From: Williamwhitmania taraxaci
Lineage (GTDB): Bacteria > Bacteroidota > Bacteroidia > Bacteroidales > Williamwhitmaniaceae
Reading direction: 5' to 3'
Assembly (NCBI RefSeq): GCF_900096565.1
Contig: NZ_FMYP01000044.1
Span: forward strand, 1 to 35,943
DNA length: 35,943 bases
Shown here: positions 14,695 through 22,830 of the stretch, piece after piece
Numbering within the stretch: position 1 is the first letter of the stretch
How the letters are laid out: every line of letters begins with the position of its first letter
The notes under the pieces: model-generated
Database searches by the model: none
Seen by the model: the letters and a program-made list of their open reading frames with translations, nothing else
What the model was told of the DNA's origin: nothing
Translations under genes and position numbers: made by a program

Positions 14695-16716
14695 ATGAAG
14701 AAGCTGCTTCCCCTCTTTGCTGCGATACTAATATCGGCCAACCTATCGGCCACTAACACGCTTAACCTTATGCCATACCCTTCGGAAGTGAAGTTTGGTG
14801 TGGGCAAATTTACGGTAGACAAAAGTCTACGCATATCAATACAAGGACAGTATAACAACCGCCTTACTCCTAATGTTGGCAGATTTGTGCAGCGGCTAAG
14901 CAAGCGCACCACCATTACTCTCGATCGCGATACCATAATCACGGGCAAACCCAACGCTACATTTACCATTGCAGTAAATAGATCCGGGATAGTTAAGTTG
15001 GGCGAGGATGAAAGCTACCGTTTAATAATCGACTCTTCCCGGATTTCGCTAACCGCCGAAACTGAGCTGGGTGCCATGCATGGATTGGAAACCATCTTGC
15101 AGTTGCTCGACCGCAACGAAAAAGAGTTCTTTCTACCCGCCATTGAAATAAACGACCAGCCCCGCTTTGCATGGCGCGGACTGATGATTGATGCAGGTCG
15201 TCACTTTATTCCGGTAGATATAGTGAAGCACAACATCGACGGTATGGCCATGGTGAAGCTAAACGTGCTGCACTGGCACCTAAGCGAAGACCAAGGCTTC
15301 CGCATAGAGTGTAAAACCTTTCCCAAGCTACACGAGATGGGTTCCAACGGCGAGTATTACACCCAGCAAGAAGTTAAGGAGGTTATTGCCTACGCGGCAG
15401 AACGTGGAATTAGGGTAATGCCCGAGTTCGACATTCCTGGTCACGCTGCCGCTTGGATGGTGGGCTACCCCAAGCTGTCATCGGGAACGGATACCAACCG
15501 AATTGAGAAATACTTTGGCGGATTTAGGCCCACGCTCAACCCAACTGAAAGATATACCTACCGCTTTCTAAAAAAGTTTTTCAAGGAGATGTGCGCCCTC
15601 TTCCCCGATGATTATATGCACATTGGTGGCGACGAAAACAACGGCTTGCAGTGGAATGAGAACCCAAAGATTCAAGCCTTCATGAAAAAGAATGGCATTA
15701 AGAATAACAATGAACTGCAGGTTTACTTCAACGCCAAGGTGCTGGATATTATCACCAAGAATGGAAAGAAGATGATGGGATGGGACGAAATCTTTCAGCC
15801 CAACCTTCCAAAGAATATTGTAATACACTCGTGGCGCGGTCGCGAATACATGGAGCAGGCCGCCAAGAAGGGTTACCAAAGCGTGCTCTCTGCCGGTTTC
15901 TACATTGATTTGTTTCGTCCCGCCTCCTACCACTACCTAAACGACCCGCTACCTGCCGATACCATTCTAACGGATGCCGAAAGAAGGTTGATTCTTGGAG
16001 GCGAAGCTACCATGTGGGCCGAACTAACAAACTACGAAACAGAGGATATGCGCATTTGGCCGCGCACCGCAGCCATTGCCGAAAGGCTTTGGTCGCCTAG
16101 TGGCATTAATGATGTGGACGATATGTATCGCCGCCTCAACATCATAAGCATACAGCTAGAGGAGACTGGACTTACCCACATTAAGAACCGTGAAATGATG
16201 ATGCGCCGCCTGTGCAACAGCTACGACGTGGAGCCTCTCCGAATCCTGCTCGATGCAGTTGAACCCCGCGAGGGCTACAAGCGCCACGGAAGCAAACCGC
16301 GCTACAACACCGAAAGTCCCCTCTCCCGTGCTGTGGACATTGCACTGCCCGATGCCCCAGATGCCATTCGTTTTAGGCTAACGCTGAAAGATTACCTCCA
16401 GATCAAGAGCCAAAACAGCTACCTAACGCTTACCGAAATGCTAAACCAGTGGGCACTTTGCTACGGAAGGGTAAGCAACCTTGCAGCCAATAACGTTGCG
16501 CTACAAGAGTTGCTACCGCTGGCTTCGAACCTAACCCAAATAGCCAACATTGCCCAGCCACTGCTCCCAATGATTCAATCGGGCAAAACCATTACAGCCG
16601 AAGAGGCTGATGCCATCAAAACCCAAGTTAAAGAACTCGCCAAGCCCGTTGGAGAATTGGAGGTAGCGATAGGAGAATCAGTAGGAATGATAGTGGATGC
16701 ACTAGTTATGAAGTAA
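14695..16716 (+). CDS. Secreted beta-N-acetylhexosaminidase, GH20
   Basis: The 673-residue product has a signal peptide (MKKLLPLFAAILISANLSAT), an N-terminal GH20b-type alpha/beta domain (about 25-150, including GAMHGLETILQLL), and a TIM-barrel catalytic domain opening with FAWRGLMIDAGRHF at about 160. LHWHLSEDQGFRIE and PEFDIPGHAAAW follow. The catalytic pair is in MHIGGDENNG (Asp313-Glu314), supporting substrate-assisted removal of terminal beta-linked GlcNAc or GalNAc. WDEI and GGEATMWAEL line the sugar site. The C-terminal about 180 residues are helical. ATG 14695 starts the signal peptide and is preferred over 14674. The protein probably works in the periplasm or at the surface with the nearby mannosidases. 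Confidence 0.93.
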   Translation: MKKLLPLFAAILISANLSATNTLNLMPYPSEVKFGVGKFTVDKSLRISIQGQYNNRLTPNVGRFVQRLSKRTTITLDRDTIITGKPNATFTIAVNRSGIVKLGEDESYRLIIDSSRISLTAETELGAMHGLETILQLLDRNEKEFFLPAIEINDQPRFAWRGLMIDAGRHFIPVDIVKHNIDGMAMVKLNVLHWHLSEDQGFRIECKTFPKLHEMGSNGEYYTQQEVKEVIAYAAERGIRVMPEFDIPGHAAAWMVGYPKLSSGTDTNRIEKYFGGFRPTLNPTERYTYRFLKKFFKEMCALFPDDYMHIGGDENNGLQWNENPKIQAFMKKNGIKNNNELQVYFNAKVLDIITKNGKKMMGWDEIFQPNLPKNIVIHSWRGREYMEQAAKKGYQSVLSAGFYIDLFRPASYHYLNDPLPADTILTDAERRLILGGEATMWAELTNYETEDMRIWPRTAAIAERLWSPSGINDVDDMYRRLNIISIQLEETGLTHIKNREMMMRRLCNSYDVEPLRILLDAVEPREGYKRHGSKPRYNTESPLSRAVDIALPDAPDAIRFRLTLKDYLQIKSQNSYLTLTEMLNQWALCYGRVSNLAANNVALQELLPLASNLTQIANIAQPLLPMIQSGKTITAEEADAIKTQVKELAKPVGELEVAIGESVGMIVDALVMK

Positions 16717-16777
16717 CAGGATAGATTCTATTGAGATTGGAAGCCGAAGACTAGAGTGAGGGATAATTAAATAAAAC

Positions 16778-16811
16778 AAAAAAAGGACGTGATTAATCGC
16801 GTCCTTTTTTT
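16778..16811. terminator. Strong hairpin terminator after GH20 (bidirectional)
   Basis: AAAAAAAGGACG (16778-16789) pairs with CGTCCTTTTTTT (16800-16811). Both sides are A/T tracts, so it can serve GH20 and the convergent SHOCT-domain gene. Confidence 0.85.
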
Positions 16812-16929
16812 GTCCCTACATTTTGTGACAGAACAATGCACTCCTGGCTGCAACATGCATTACTTAAAGATGTAGGAGATCGCTTATTACGACGCCCAGA
16901 ATATCAACTTAGAAATAAATGGAGAGTTA

Positions 16930-17298
16930 CTATTCACTCAACACTTTCGACTTCTGCTGATTAAATTCCTCATCGGTCAAGATACCTTGGGCTTTCAGTT
17001 GTGCAAGCCGCTCTAGTTTATCAATTGATGAATCACTGCTCTTTACAACTTCACTTTTAATGATTTCTGTATTCATAGTGCTCATATCATTGTTGATAGC
17101 CTGCTCATCGTAAATTGTTAGCCGCCCATTTCTCACTGCACTATAATATGCACGCCCGGCGGTAACGGCTCTAGCCTTATTGGTTCCTTTCAGTGCTGCT
17201 CTGTATTCCAATCTTAATTTCGTTATTCTTTTCGATTTTAAATTACTTCTTATAATCAAAAACACAACGATTATCAAAAGTCCACCAAAAAATATCAT
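16930..17298 (-). CDS. SHOCT-domain membrane protein (122 aa)
   Basis: An N-terminal transmembrane segment (MIFFGGLLIIVVFLIIRSNL) is followed by a basic helical region (KSKRITKLRLEYRAAL) and a C-terminal SHOCT motif. The latter reads IDKLERLAQLKAQGILTDEE, then FNQQKSKVL, matching the short helical hairpin found at the ends of many bacterial proteins and thought to mediate oligomerisation. No enzymatic domain is present. The gene is convergent with GH20 across a shared terminator. Function unknown. Confidence 0.8.
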   Translation of the reverse strand: MIFFGGLLIIVVFLIIRSNLKSKRITKLRLEYRAALKGTNKARAVTAGRAYYSAVRNGRLTIYDEQAINNDMSTMNTEIIKSEVVKSSDSSIDKLERLAQLKAQGILTDEEFNQQKSKVLSE

Positions 17299-17523
17299 AA
17301 ATTACTGTTTTAAATTACCTATGTAGGTTCGTTAGTCTTGAACAAAACCCAATCTAAACGGCACTACCCAAATCAACTAGCAATACTCGCTTCAATAAAT
17401 AAGGACTAAAGTAATAAATTCTTTCTTATTAACCATCGAACCGGCTTAACTTAAAAACATAAGATATCCCACCCAATCAAAAAAACTTCCAAAGGCCACC
17501 AAAAGTTTCATCAATCTTTTTCA

Positions 17524-17531
17524 TACCTTTA
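17524..17531 (+). promoter_or_regulatory. Possible -7 box for the GH2 gene
   Basis: TACCTTTA fits TAnnTTT(G/A) and lies 70 bp before ATG 17601. The -33 element is not clear. Confidence 0.3.
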
Positions 17532-17600
17532 GGCAGCATAAGGCAAACCGAAGTACATTGTCACATGGAGACCCGTCATACTATAACGAATAAGAAAATA

Positions 17601-20093
17601 ATGCGCATTGCCATTCATATACTTGCCATTCTCCTCTTTGTGGCAACAGCCAACGCCCAAACCCGCCTCTCCCTTAACAATAAGTGGACACTTAATCGCA
17701 TTAACGATACACTATCTGTTCCGGCTACTATTCCAGGAACAGTTCACACCGACCTTTGGCATGCAGGTCGCATTCCAAACCCGCTTGCCGGTTGCAATGA
17801 GGCCCGGCTACAATGGATTGGAGAGGTAAACTGGAAATATACTTCCACCGTTGAGTTGACAAAGGAGCAGATAAATAACCAAAACATTGAGTTGGTATTT
17901 GATGGCATCGATACCTACGCAGAGGTTCGCCTAAATGGTCAACTGCTTGAAAAAACGGAAAATATGTTTCGCCAATACCGCTTCCCTGCTGAGAAATTAC
18001 TTAAAGTTGGAACGAACAACATTGAAGTAATAATTTTTGCAGGAAAAGCGAAAGAGGAGTTGCAGAAGCAGCCCATATTTCTTCCCGGAGGCGAATGGGC
18101 AGCCATAAGAAAATCGCCCTACCATTTTGGCTGGGATTGGGGTCCAAGATATATTACTGCCGGAATTTGGAAGCCGGCCTACCTAGAGGTTTGGGACAAG
18201 CAGAAGATAACCAACCTCCACATTGAAACGCAAAGCGTAGATTCGCAAAAAGCCAACCTCTCAACCATTGTCTCCATTATTTCCGAAAAAAACCAAAAGG
18301 CATCAATAGCAATCACCGTTGATGGAGTGCAAGCAACCGCCATCAACGCTAAGCTGCAAAAGGGCGAGAATCGAGTTTCGATACCCATTTCCATAAACCA
18401 GCCGCAGCTGTGGTGGAGCAACGGTTTGGGCAAACAAAAACTTTACAACATTTCGGCTTCAATAAAAGTAAAGAAGACAGCGTCAACTCTAGCAACCACC
18501 TACGGAATTCGCACGGTGGAACTGGTTCAGGAGCCCGATAGCATTGGAACAAGCTTCTTCTTTAAAGTCAACGGCCAACCCGTTTTTATGAAAGGAGCCA
18601 ACATTATTCCGCGCCACAGCTTTCTGCCCGAAGCAAGTGATACCAACCTCCGTCAGCTAATTACCGATGCAGCCGATGCCGGGATGAATATGCTCCGCGT
18701 TTGGGGCGGTGGTGCCTACGAGGACGATCTCTTCTACCACCTCTGCGACAGCTTGGGTATACTGGTTTGGCAAGACTTTATGTTTGCCGGAAGCATGTAT
18801 CCTGCCGATCCATCTTTTCTGGAAAATGTAAAGGTGGAAGCAACGCAACAGATACAGCGGCTGCGCAACCACCCCTGCATTGCCCTTTGGTGCGGCAACA
18901 ACGAGGTGAGCGAGGCTTGGCACAACTGGGGCTGGCAAAAACAGAATAAGATTTCACCTAGCGATTCTGCAAAGATTTGGCAAGGCTATCTCTCGCTTTT
19001 CGAAAACCTACTCCCTTCACTTGTAGCAAAGGAAGATTCAGCTAGAGCCTACTGGCCCTCCTCCCCGCTCAACGGTTGGGGTCGCACAAAGAGCATGACT
19101 GAAGGCGATTCCCACTACTGGGGCGTATGGTGGGGTAAGCAACCGTTTGATGTTTATACCGAAAAAGTTCCCCGCATCATGAGCGAGTATGGGTTTCAGG
19201 GGTTTCCCTATCCCGAAACGGTAAAACGCTTCACTTCAACTGAAGATGGAACACCAGACTCCACCGAATTAAAGTGCCACCAAAGGCATCCAATCGGCTA
19301 CGAAATCATAGATGAATACCTAGACCGCGAGAATTTACATCCCAAAAGCCTTCTCGACAAAATATACCAAAGCCAGCTGCTACAAGCAAAAGGAATGGGC
19401 ATGGCCATGGAAGCCCATCGCCGAGCAAAACCCTTCTGCATGGGTAGCCTCTTTTGGCAGCTGAACGATTGCTGGCCCGTGGTGTCCTGGAGCGCTATCG
19501 ATTTCTACGGAAATCCAAAGGCTGTTTACTATACTGCCAAGCATGCCTTTGCCGACGTGCTGATCTCATCCGTGGAAAAGGAGGGAGAGTTGGAGGTATG
19601 GGTAGTTTCCGACCGACAATCCAGCTTCGATGCAACCCTATCGGCCAAGGTGATAACTTTTTTTGGAGAAACGGTTGCAGAGGAAGAACTCCTGCTGCAC
19701 ATCGATGCCAACAGCTCCACAAAAATTGATTTCCCAGAAATAGTCACAACCTTGAAAGAATTAAACCCAAAGAAACACATGGTGGTATTGGCGATGGAGG
19801 ATGCTTCGGGAAAGCAATATCTTGCAACACATTACTTTGCACCGCTGGGCGATCTTTCCTTGCCGGCCACCGAGCCCATAATGCAAGTTGCAGAGAGAAA
19901 CGGAAAGAAGGTATTAACCCTCTCTTCCGGAATTGTGGTTAAAAACCTCTTCGTTTGGTTTTCGGGTATCGATGCAAGGCTCGATGAGAACTTTGTAGAT
20001 ATAATACCCGGCGCACCATTAACGGTGGAGATTCATACTAAGGCAAGTGTGGGAGAACTAACCGCCACCATCAAAGCACAATGGCTAAACTAG
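17601..20093 (+). CDS. Secreted beta-mannosidase, GH2
   Basis: The 830-residue protein begins with signal peptide MRIAIHILAILLFVATANAQ. A GH2 sugar-binding jelly roll follows (IPGTVHTDLWHAGRIPNP, WKYTSTVEL, ELVFDGIDTYAEVRLNGQLL), then an Ig-like domain and the TIM barrel. The GH2 acid/base Glu lies in LWCGNNEVSEAW (Glu435) and the nucleophile in RIMSEYGFQGFP (Glu529), both matching beta-mannosidases. FHFGWDWGPRY-type residues (here YHFGWDWGPRY) are also diagnostic for that subfamily. It hydrolyses terminal beta-1,4-linked mannose, such as the core mannose of N-glycans or manno-oligosaccharides. ATG 17565 would add 12 residues ahead of the signal peptide, so 17601 is preferred. Confidence 0.92.
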   Translation: MRIAIHILAILLFVATANAQTRLSLNNKWTLNRINDTLSVPATIPGTVHTDLWHAGRIPNPLAGCNEARLQWIGEVNWKYTSTVELTKEQINNQNIELVFDGIDTYAEVRLNGQLLEKTENMFRQYRFPAEKLLKVGTNNIEVIIFAGKAKEELQKQPIFLPGGEWAAIRKSPYHFGWDWGPRYITAGIWKPAYLEVWDKQKITNLHIETQSVDSQKANLSTIVSIISEKNQKASIAITVDGVQATAINAKLQKGENRVSIPISINQPQLWWSNGLGKQKLYNISASIKVKKTASTLATTYGIRTVELVQEPDSIGTSFFFKVNGQPVFMKGANIIPRHSFLPEASDTNLRQLITDAADAGMNMLRVWGGGAYEDDLFYHLCDSLGILVWQDFMFAGSMYPADPSFLENVKVEATQQIQRLRNHPCIALWCGNNEVSEAWHNWGWQKQNKISPSDSAKIWQGYLSLFENLLPSLVAKEDSARAYWPSSPLNGWGRTKSMTEGDSHYWGVWWGKQPFDVYTEKVPRIMSEYGFQGFPYPETVKRFTSTEDGTPDSTELKCHQRHPIGYEIIDEYLDRENLHPKSLLDKIYQSQLLQAKGMGMAMEAHRRAKPFCMGSLFWQLNDCWPVVSWSAIDFYGNPKAVYYTAKHAFADVLISSVEKEGELEVWVVSDRQSSFDATLSAKVITFFGETVAEEELLLHIDANSSTKIDFPEIVTTLKELNPKKHMVVLAMEDASGKQYLATHYFAPLGDLSLPATEPIMQVAERNGKKVLTLSSGIVVKNLFVWFSGIDARLDENFVDIIPGAPLTVEIHTKASVGELTATIKAQWLN

Positions 20094-20150
20094 CAACGTC
20101 TGTAATACGGCGCAAGAAATTGCAACTAAATTAGGACACAGAGCAGATAA

Positions 20151-20774
20151 TTAGCTGTTCAAATACAGCTGAAAAGCATCAAGGAATTGCCCTGCATGTA
20201 GCCCATCCATCAGCGCATGGTGGCCATGCAGCGCAACCGGCATAAGCAACTTGTTGTCTTGCTCGATGAGCTTTCCGAAAGTAATCTTGGGGCAAGAGTC
20301 GGGAAGTTCAGAGTGGTGGGCATGGCTCACCGATGTGAAGCTAATCCAAGGCACCGAGGAGTAGTGAATAACGCTGTTGTCGATCACATCGGGCATCAAC
20401 TTAGAGGAAGACTGCACGCGGGCGATTTCGGCTTGGGCCAACGGTAAAAACTCGGCAAAGGTTTCCCGGTAAGGGATGTAGGAGAAGCCAAAAGTTCCAT
20501 TGCTGCGGTTGATGGTGGCCGAACCATTCACCACGCTGTAGTATACCGGCTCGCCGTCCTCAATACGGTAGTGAAACTCCTTAGTATGGTTTGCAGCACG
20601 GAGCGATTGGAAGAGATAGTAGAGGAAAAAAGACACTCTCTGCTCCTTTGCCCTGCGATAGGCCTTCGTGGCATCAACGTTTGCCGTTATACCCCAAAAT
20701 GGTTCGCTGAATCCCTTAAAAAAATCAAAGAGTTCCTTTCGCTCCCAGCAATCAACATCGATTTTTTTCTTCAT
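20151..20774 (-). CDS. Chloramphenicol acetyltransferase-like protein (CAT family)
   Basis: The 207-residue product matches type A CAT-like acetyltransferases: FGITANVDAT-type start (FWGITANVDATKAY), SFFLYYLFQSLRAANHTKEF, YRIEDGEPVYY, and the catalytic motif HHALMDGLHAGQF (His186, Asp190). It would form a trimer and transfer acetyl from acetyl-CoA to a hydroxyl. Many chromosomal relatives do not confer resistance, so the true acceptor is uncertain. The start overlaps the stop of the upstream HAD gene by four bases (ATGA), indicating translational coupling. Confidence 0.8.
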   Translation of the reverse strand: MKKKIDVDCWERKELFDFFKGFSEPFWGITANVDATKAYRRAKEQRVSFFLYYLFQSLRAANHTKEFHYRIEDGEPVYYSVVNGSATINRSNGTFGFSYIPYRETFAEFLPLAQAEIARVQSSSKLMPDVIDNSVIHYSSVPWISFTSVSHAHHSELPDSCPKITFGKLIEQDNKLLMPVALHGHHALMDGLHAGQFLDAFQLYLNS

Positions 20775-21457
20775 TGACCCAAAATATTAAGTAACTCGCT
20801 AATGTGCTCAATTTGGTGATAGTTTTTTCCCGTTTCCGTTACACTTTCGTGTTGCCAAGTGGTGTGAAACGGCACGTAAACCCCCTGCCCTCCGAGCGCA
20901 ACCACGGGAAGGATATCGGACTTCAGGGAATTACCTACCATCAAAAACTCCTCCGGAGCAATATCAAGACGGCTTAGCAGCTTTTTATAATCAGCCTCCT
21001 GCTTGTCGCTCATAATTTCAATATGATGAAAAAAAGGCAGCAACCCCGACTTCCGAAGCTTACGCTCTTGGTCGAGCAAGTCGCCCTTTGTGGCTACAAT
21101 TAATCGATACTTATCCTGAAGTTGGGGAAGTATCTTGTCAATGCCATCGAGGAGTTCAATGTCGCGACGGATCAACTCCTTTCCTAAATCAACTATCTCC
21201 TGAATTACGGCAGCAGGAACTATTCCATTCGAAACCTTAATTGCAGTTTCAATTACCGAAAGAATAAATGCCTTGGCTCCATAGCCATACAGCTCCATGT
21301 TGCCCATCTCCGTCCTGAAAAGTTGCTTGGAAACATCAGCTGCTGGCAAATAATCGGCCATGAGAAGGCAAAGCTCTTGCTCCAACTCCTGGTAGTAAGG
21401 TTCGTTAACCCAAAGCGTATCATCGGCATCGAAACCTATTACTTTTATCTTATCCAT
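20771..21457 (-). CDS. HAD-superfamily hydrolase
   Basis: The motif-I sequence VIGFDADDTLW gives the nucleophile Asp10 and the acid/base Asp12. IVATKGD provides motif II, a Lys is present near SDKQEADYKKLL, and MVGNSLKSDILPVVALGGQG gives motif IV. A helical cap (about residues 16-95) follows motif I, as in phosphoglycolate-phosphatase-like HADs. It probably dephosphorylates a small metabolite; the substrate is unknown. ATG 21457 (MDKIKV) fits the family start better than ATG 21469. It is coupled by a 4-bp overlap to the CAT-like gene. Confidence 0.85.
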   Translation of the reverse strand: MDKIKVIGFDADDTLWVNEPYYQELEQELCLLMADYLPAADVSKQLFRTEMGNMELYGYGAKAFILSVIETAIKVSNGIVPAAVIQEIVDLGKELIRRDIELLDGIDKILPQLQDKYRLIVATKGDLLDQERKLRKSGLLPFFHHIEIMSDKQEADYKKLLSRLDIAPEEFLMVGNSLKSDILPVVALGGQGVYVPFHTTWQHESVTETGKNYHQIEHISELLNILGQ

Positions 21458-21573
21458 TGGAAATCTCAAAACGCGATGACAAGATAGGGAAAAAGGAGGA
21501 AAAGAATTGTTCCCGATTTAGCAGCATAGGTGAAAAAGTTTCTGTGAGTAGTGGGGCAATTGTCACCAAAAGG

Positions 21574-21645
21574 TTACTTCTCCAGCTCCTTTCGCACCAA
21601 TTCCTCAATCTCGGAAAGCCTATCGAGAGGAATGGCGTTGAGCAT
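21574..21645 (-). pseudogene. Possible remnant or very small reading frame
   Basis: The minus-strand frame from ATG 21645 reads MLNAIPLDRLSEIEELVRKE then LEK and stop. The helical, protein-like composition suggests either a 23-residue peptide or the C-terminal remnant of a lost gene. A stop codon lies about 11 codons upstream of the ATG, so no longer gene exists here. Confidence 0.2.
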
Positions 21646-21737
21646 GTGGTTAAGATGCAGCGGAGGTGTACATGGGAGTTATAATTGAGTTCTCGAAGGT
21701 ATAATAGCGACTGTGATTTATGCCCTTCGCATTAATA

Positions 21738-22430
21738 TTACAATTTTAAAAACACGGGCAATTTGTCATTCGCTTTAGCCTCTTTAAAGTCTTGGACCTT
21801 TTCAAGTGTGAAGTGAAAACGCGAACCATCCATATTCAAATAACGCATTTTTATAAAACCATATTTCTCGTTGAAGTAAGAGATTAACCTGCTGTTTCCG
21901 TATGGACTTTTGCAATTTGCCTCAATTACAAAGCATTTAACAAAACTCTTATCGAATAGAATCGATGTATCCTTTGTTACCTTATATGCATACTTAAAGT
22001 TATAAACCTCACCAAAGTTTTTAATCCCTGCTTGCTTAGCCCAAAACTGACCTATTTCTAAATTCCAATTCCACACTTTACCAACGGATAGAGGAAAGTG
22101 AACTATTGGGTAAGGGCTAAATTCAAGAATAGCATACTTGTCCTTTCGGGGAGGATGTAAAAATATTCTTTCGGACGATTCACCTACACCGGTTTCTTTT
22201 ACACTAATATGGTTGAATTGCTCAGTCCACCCAATCCATTTCTGTTCATTATCGAAAGGCCAATACTCATTAAATGTGGTTAAATATACTTTATTGTTCA
22301 CGCAGCTTTCACCCTTCTTTTTTATTTCGACATTGAAGGTATAGGTTTTCTTAGCGTAGTAGATTGGAGCCTTAAACTGTAGTGCCGAAATACCAGTAAT
22401 TAAGACAAGAACAATAAAGGAAAATTTCAT
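21738..22430 (-). CDS. Exported protein of unknown function (230 aa)
   Basis: The signal peptide MKFSFIVLVLITGISALQFK sets the start at 22430; the frame is open from 22466 but those 12 codons precede the signal. The mature protein is beta-rich with many aromatic residues (FNEYWPFDNEQKWIGWTEQF, FPLSVGKVWNWNLEIGQFW, YGFIKMRYLNMDGSRFHF). The motif VGKVWNWN and the later EKYGFIKMRYLN resemble exported proteins of the type often annotated as hypothetical in Bacteroidota. No lipobox or catalytic signature is seen. Confidence 0.65.
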   Translation of the reverse strand: MKFSFIVLVLITGISALQFKAPIYYAKKTYTFNVEIKKKGESCVNNKVYLTTFNEYWPFDNEQKWIGWTEQFNHISVKETGVGESSERIFLHPPRKDKYAILEFSPYPIVHFPLSVGKVWNWNLEIGQFWAKQAGIKNFGEVYNFKYAYKVTKDTSILFDKSFVKCFVIEANCKSPYGNSRLISYFNEKYGFIKMRYLNMDGSRFHFTLEKVQDFKEAKANDKLPVFLKL

Positions 22431-22746
22431 ACTTGTCGGGTTGGTGGTGTTATTTAAAATTATCAATAAGAAAACTGTTTCATGATATAAGGGCTAACGA
22501 GTGGATAAACCCAATTCAGTTTATTCACGCGACAGGTGCAAGATCAAACCTACACAAAATATTTCGAGTAGCAATGGCAGTAAGAATGATTGGGAAGAGA
22601 ACCAGAGAATAACCGCTACTTATACTTTTCAAACTCCTCAACCAACATAAACACGGTGGTAAAAATTCTTCGAAGGTGGGGTATTAGTAACACAGAAAAG
22701 TAAGCAATGGGAGTTAATATCAAAGTTGTTTTGTCATCCAAATGTT

Positions 22747-22794
22747 CCATTGTTGCTTTGGCACATTGTTCTATTGTTGCATTGTCATATTATT
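22747..22794 (+). promoter_or_regulatory. Two tandem 24-bp repeats upstream of GH92
   Basis: 22747-22770 and 22771-22794 match at about 19 of 24 positions (both contain ATTGTTGC, TTG and CA). A weaker third unit may precede at 22723-22746. They end next to TAGATTTA (22796-22803), a possible -7 box 27 bp before ATG 22831, so they could be binding sites for an activator of the GH92 gene. Confidence 0.4.
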
Positions 22795-22830
22795 GTAGAT
22801 TTACGCATCTAACCAACGAACCTTGTTACG

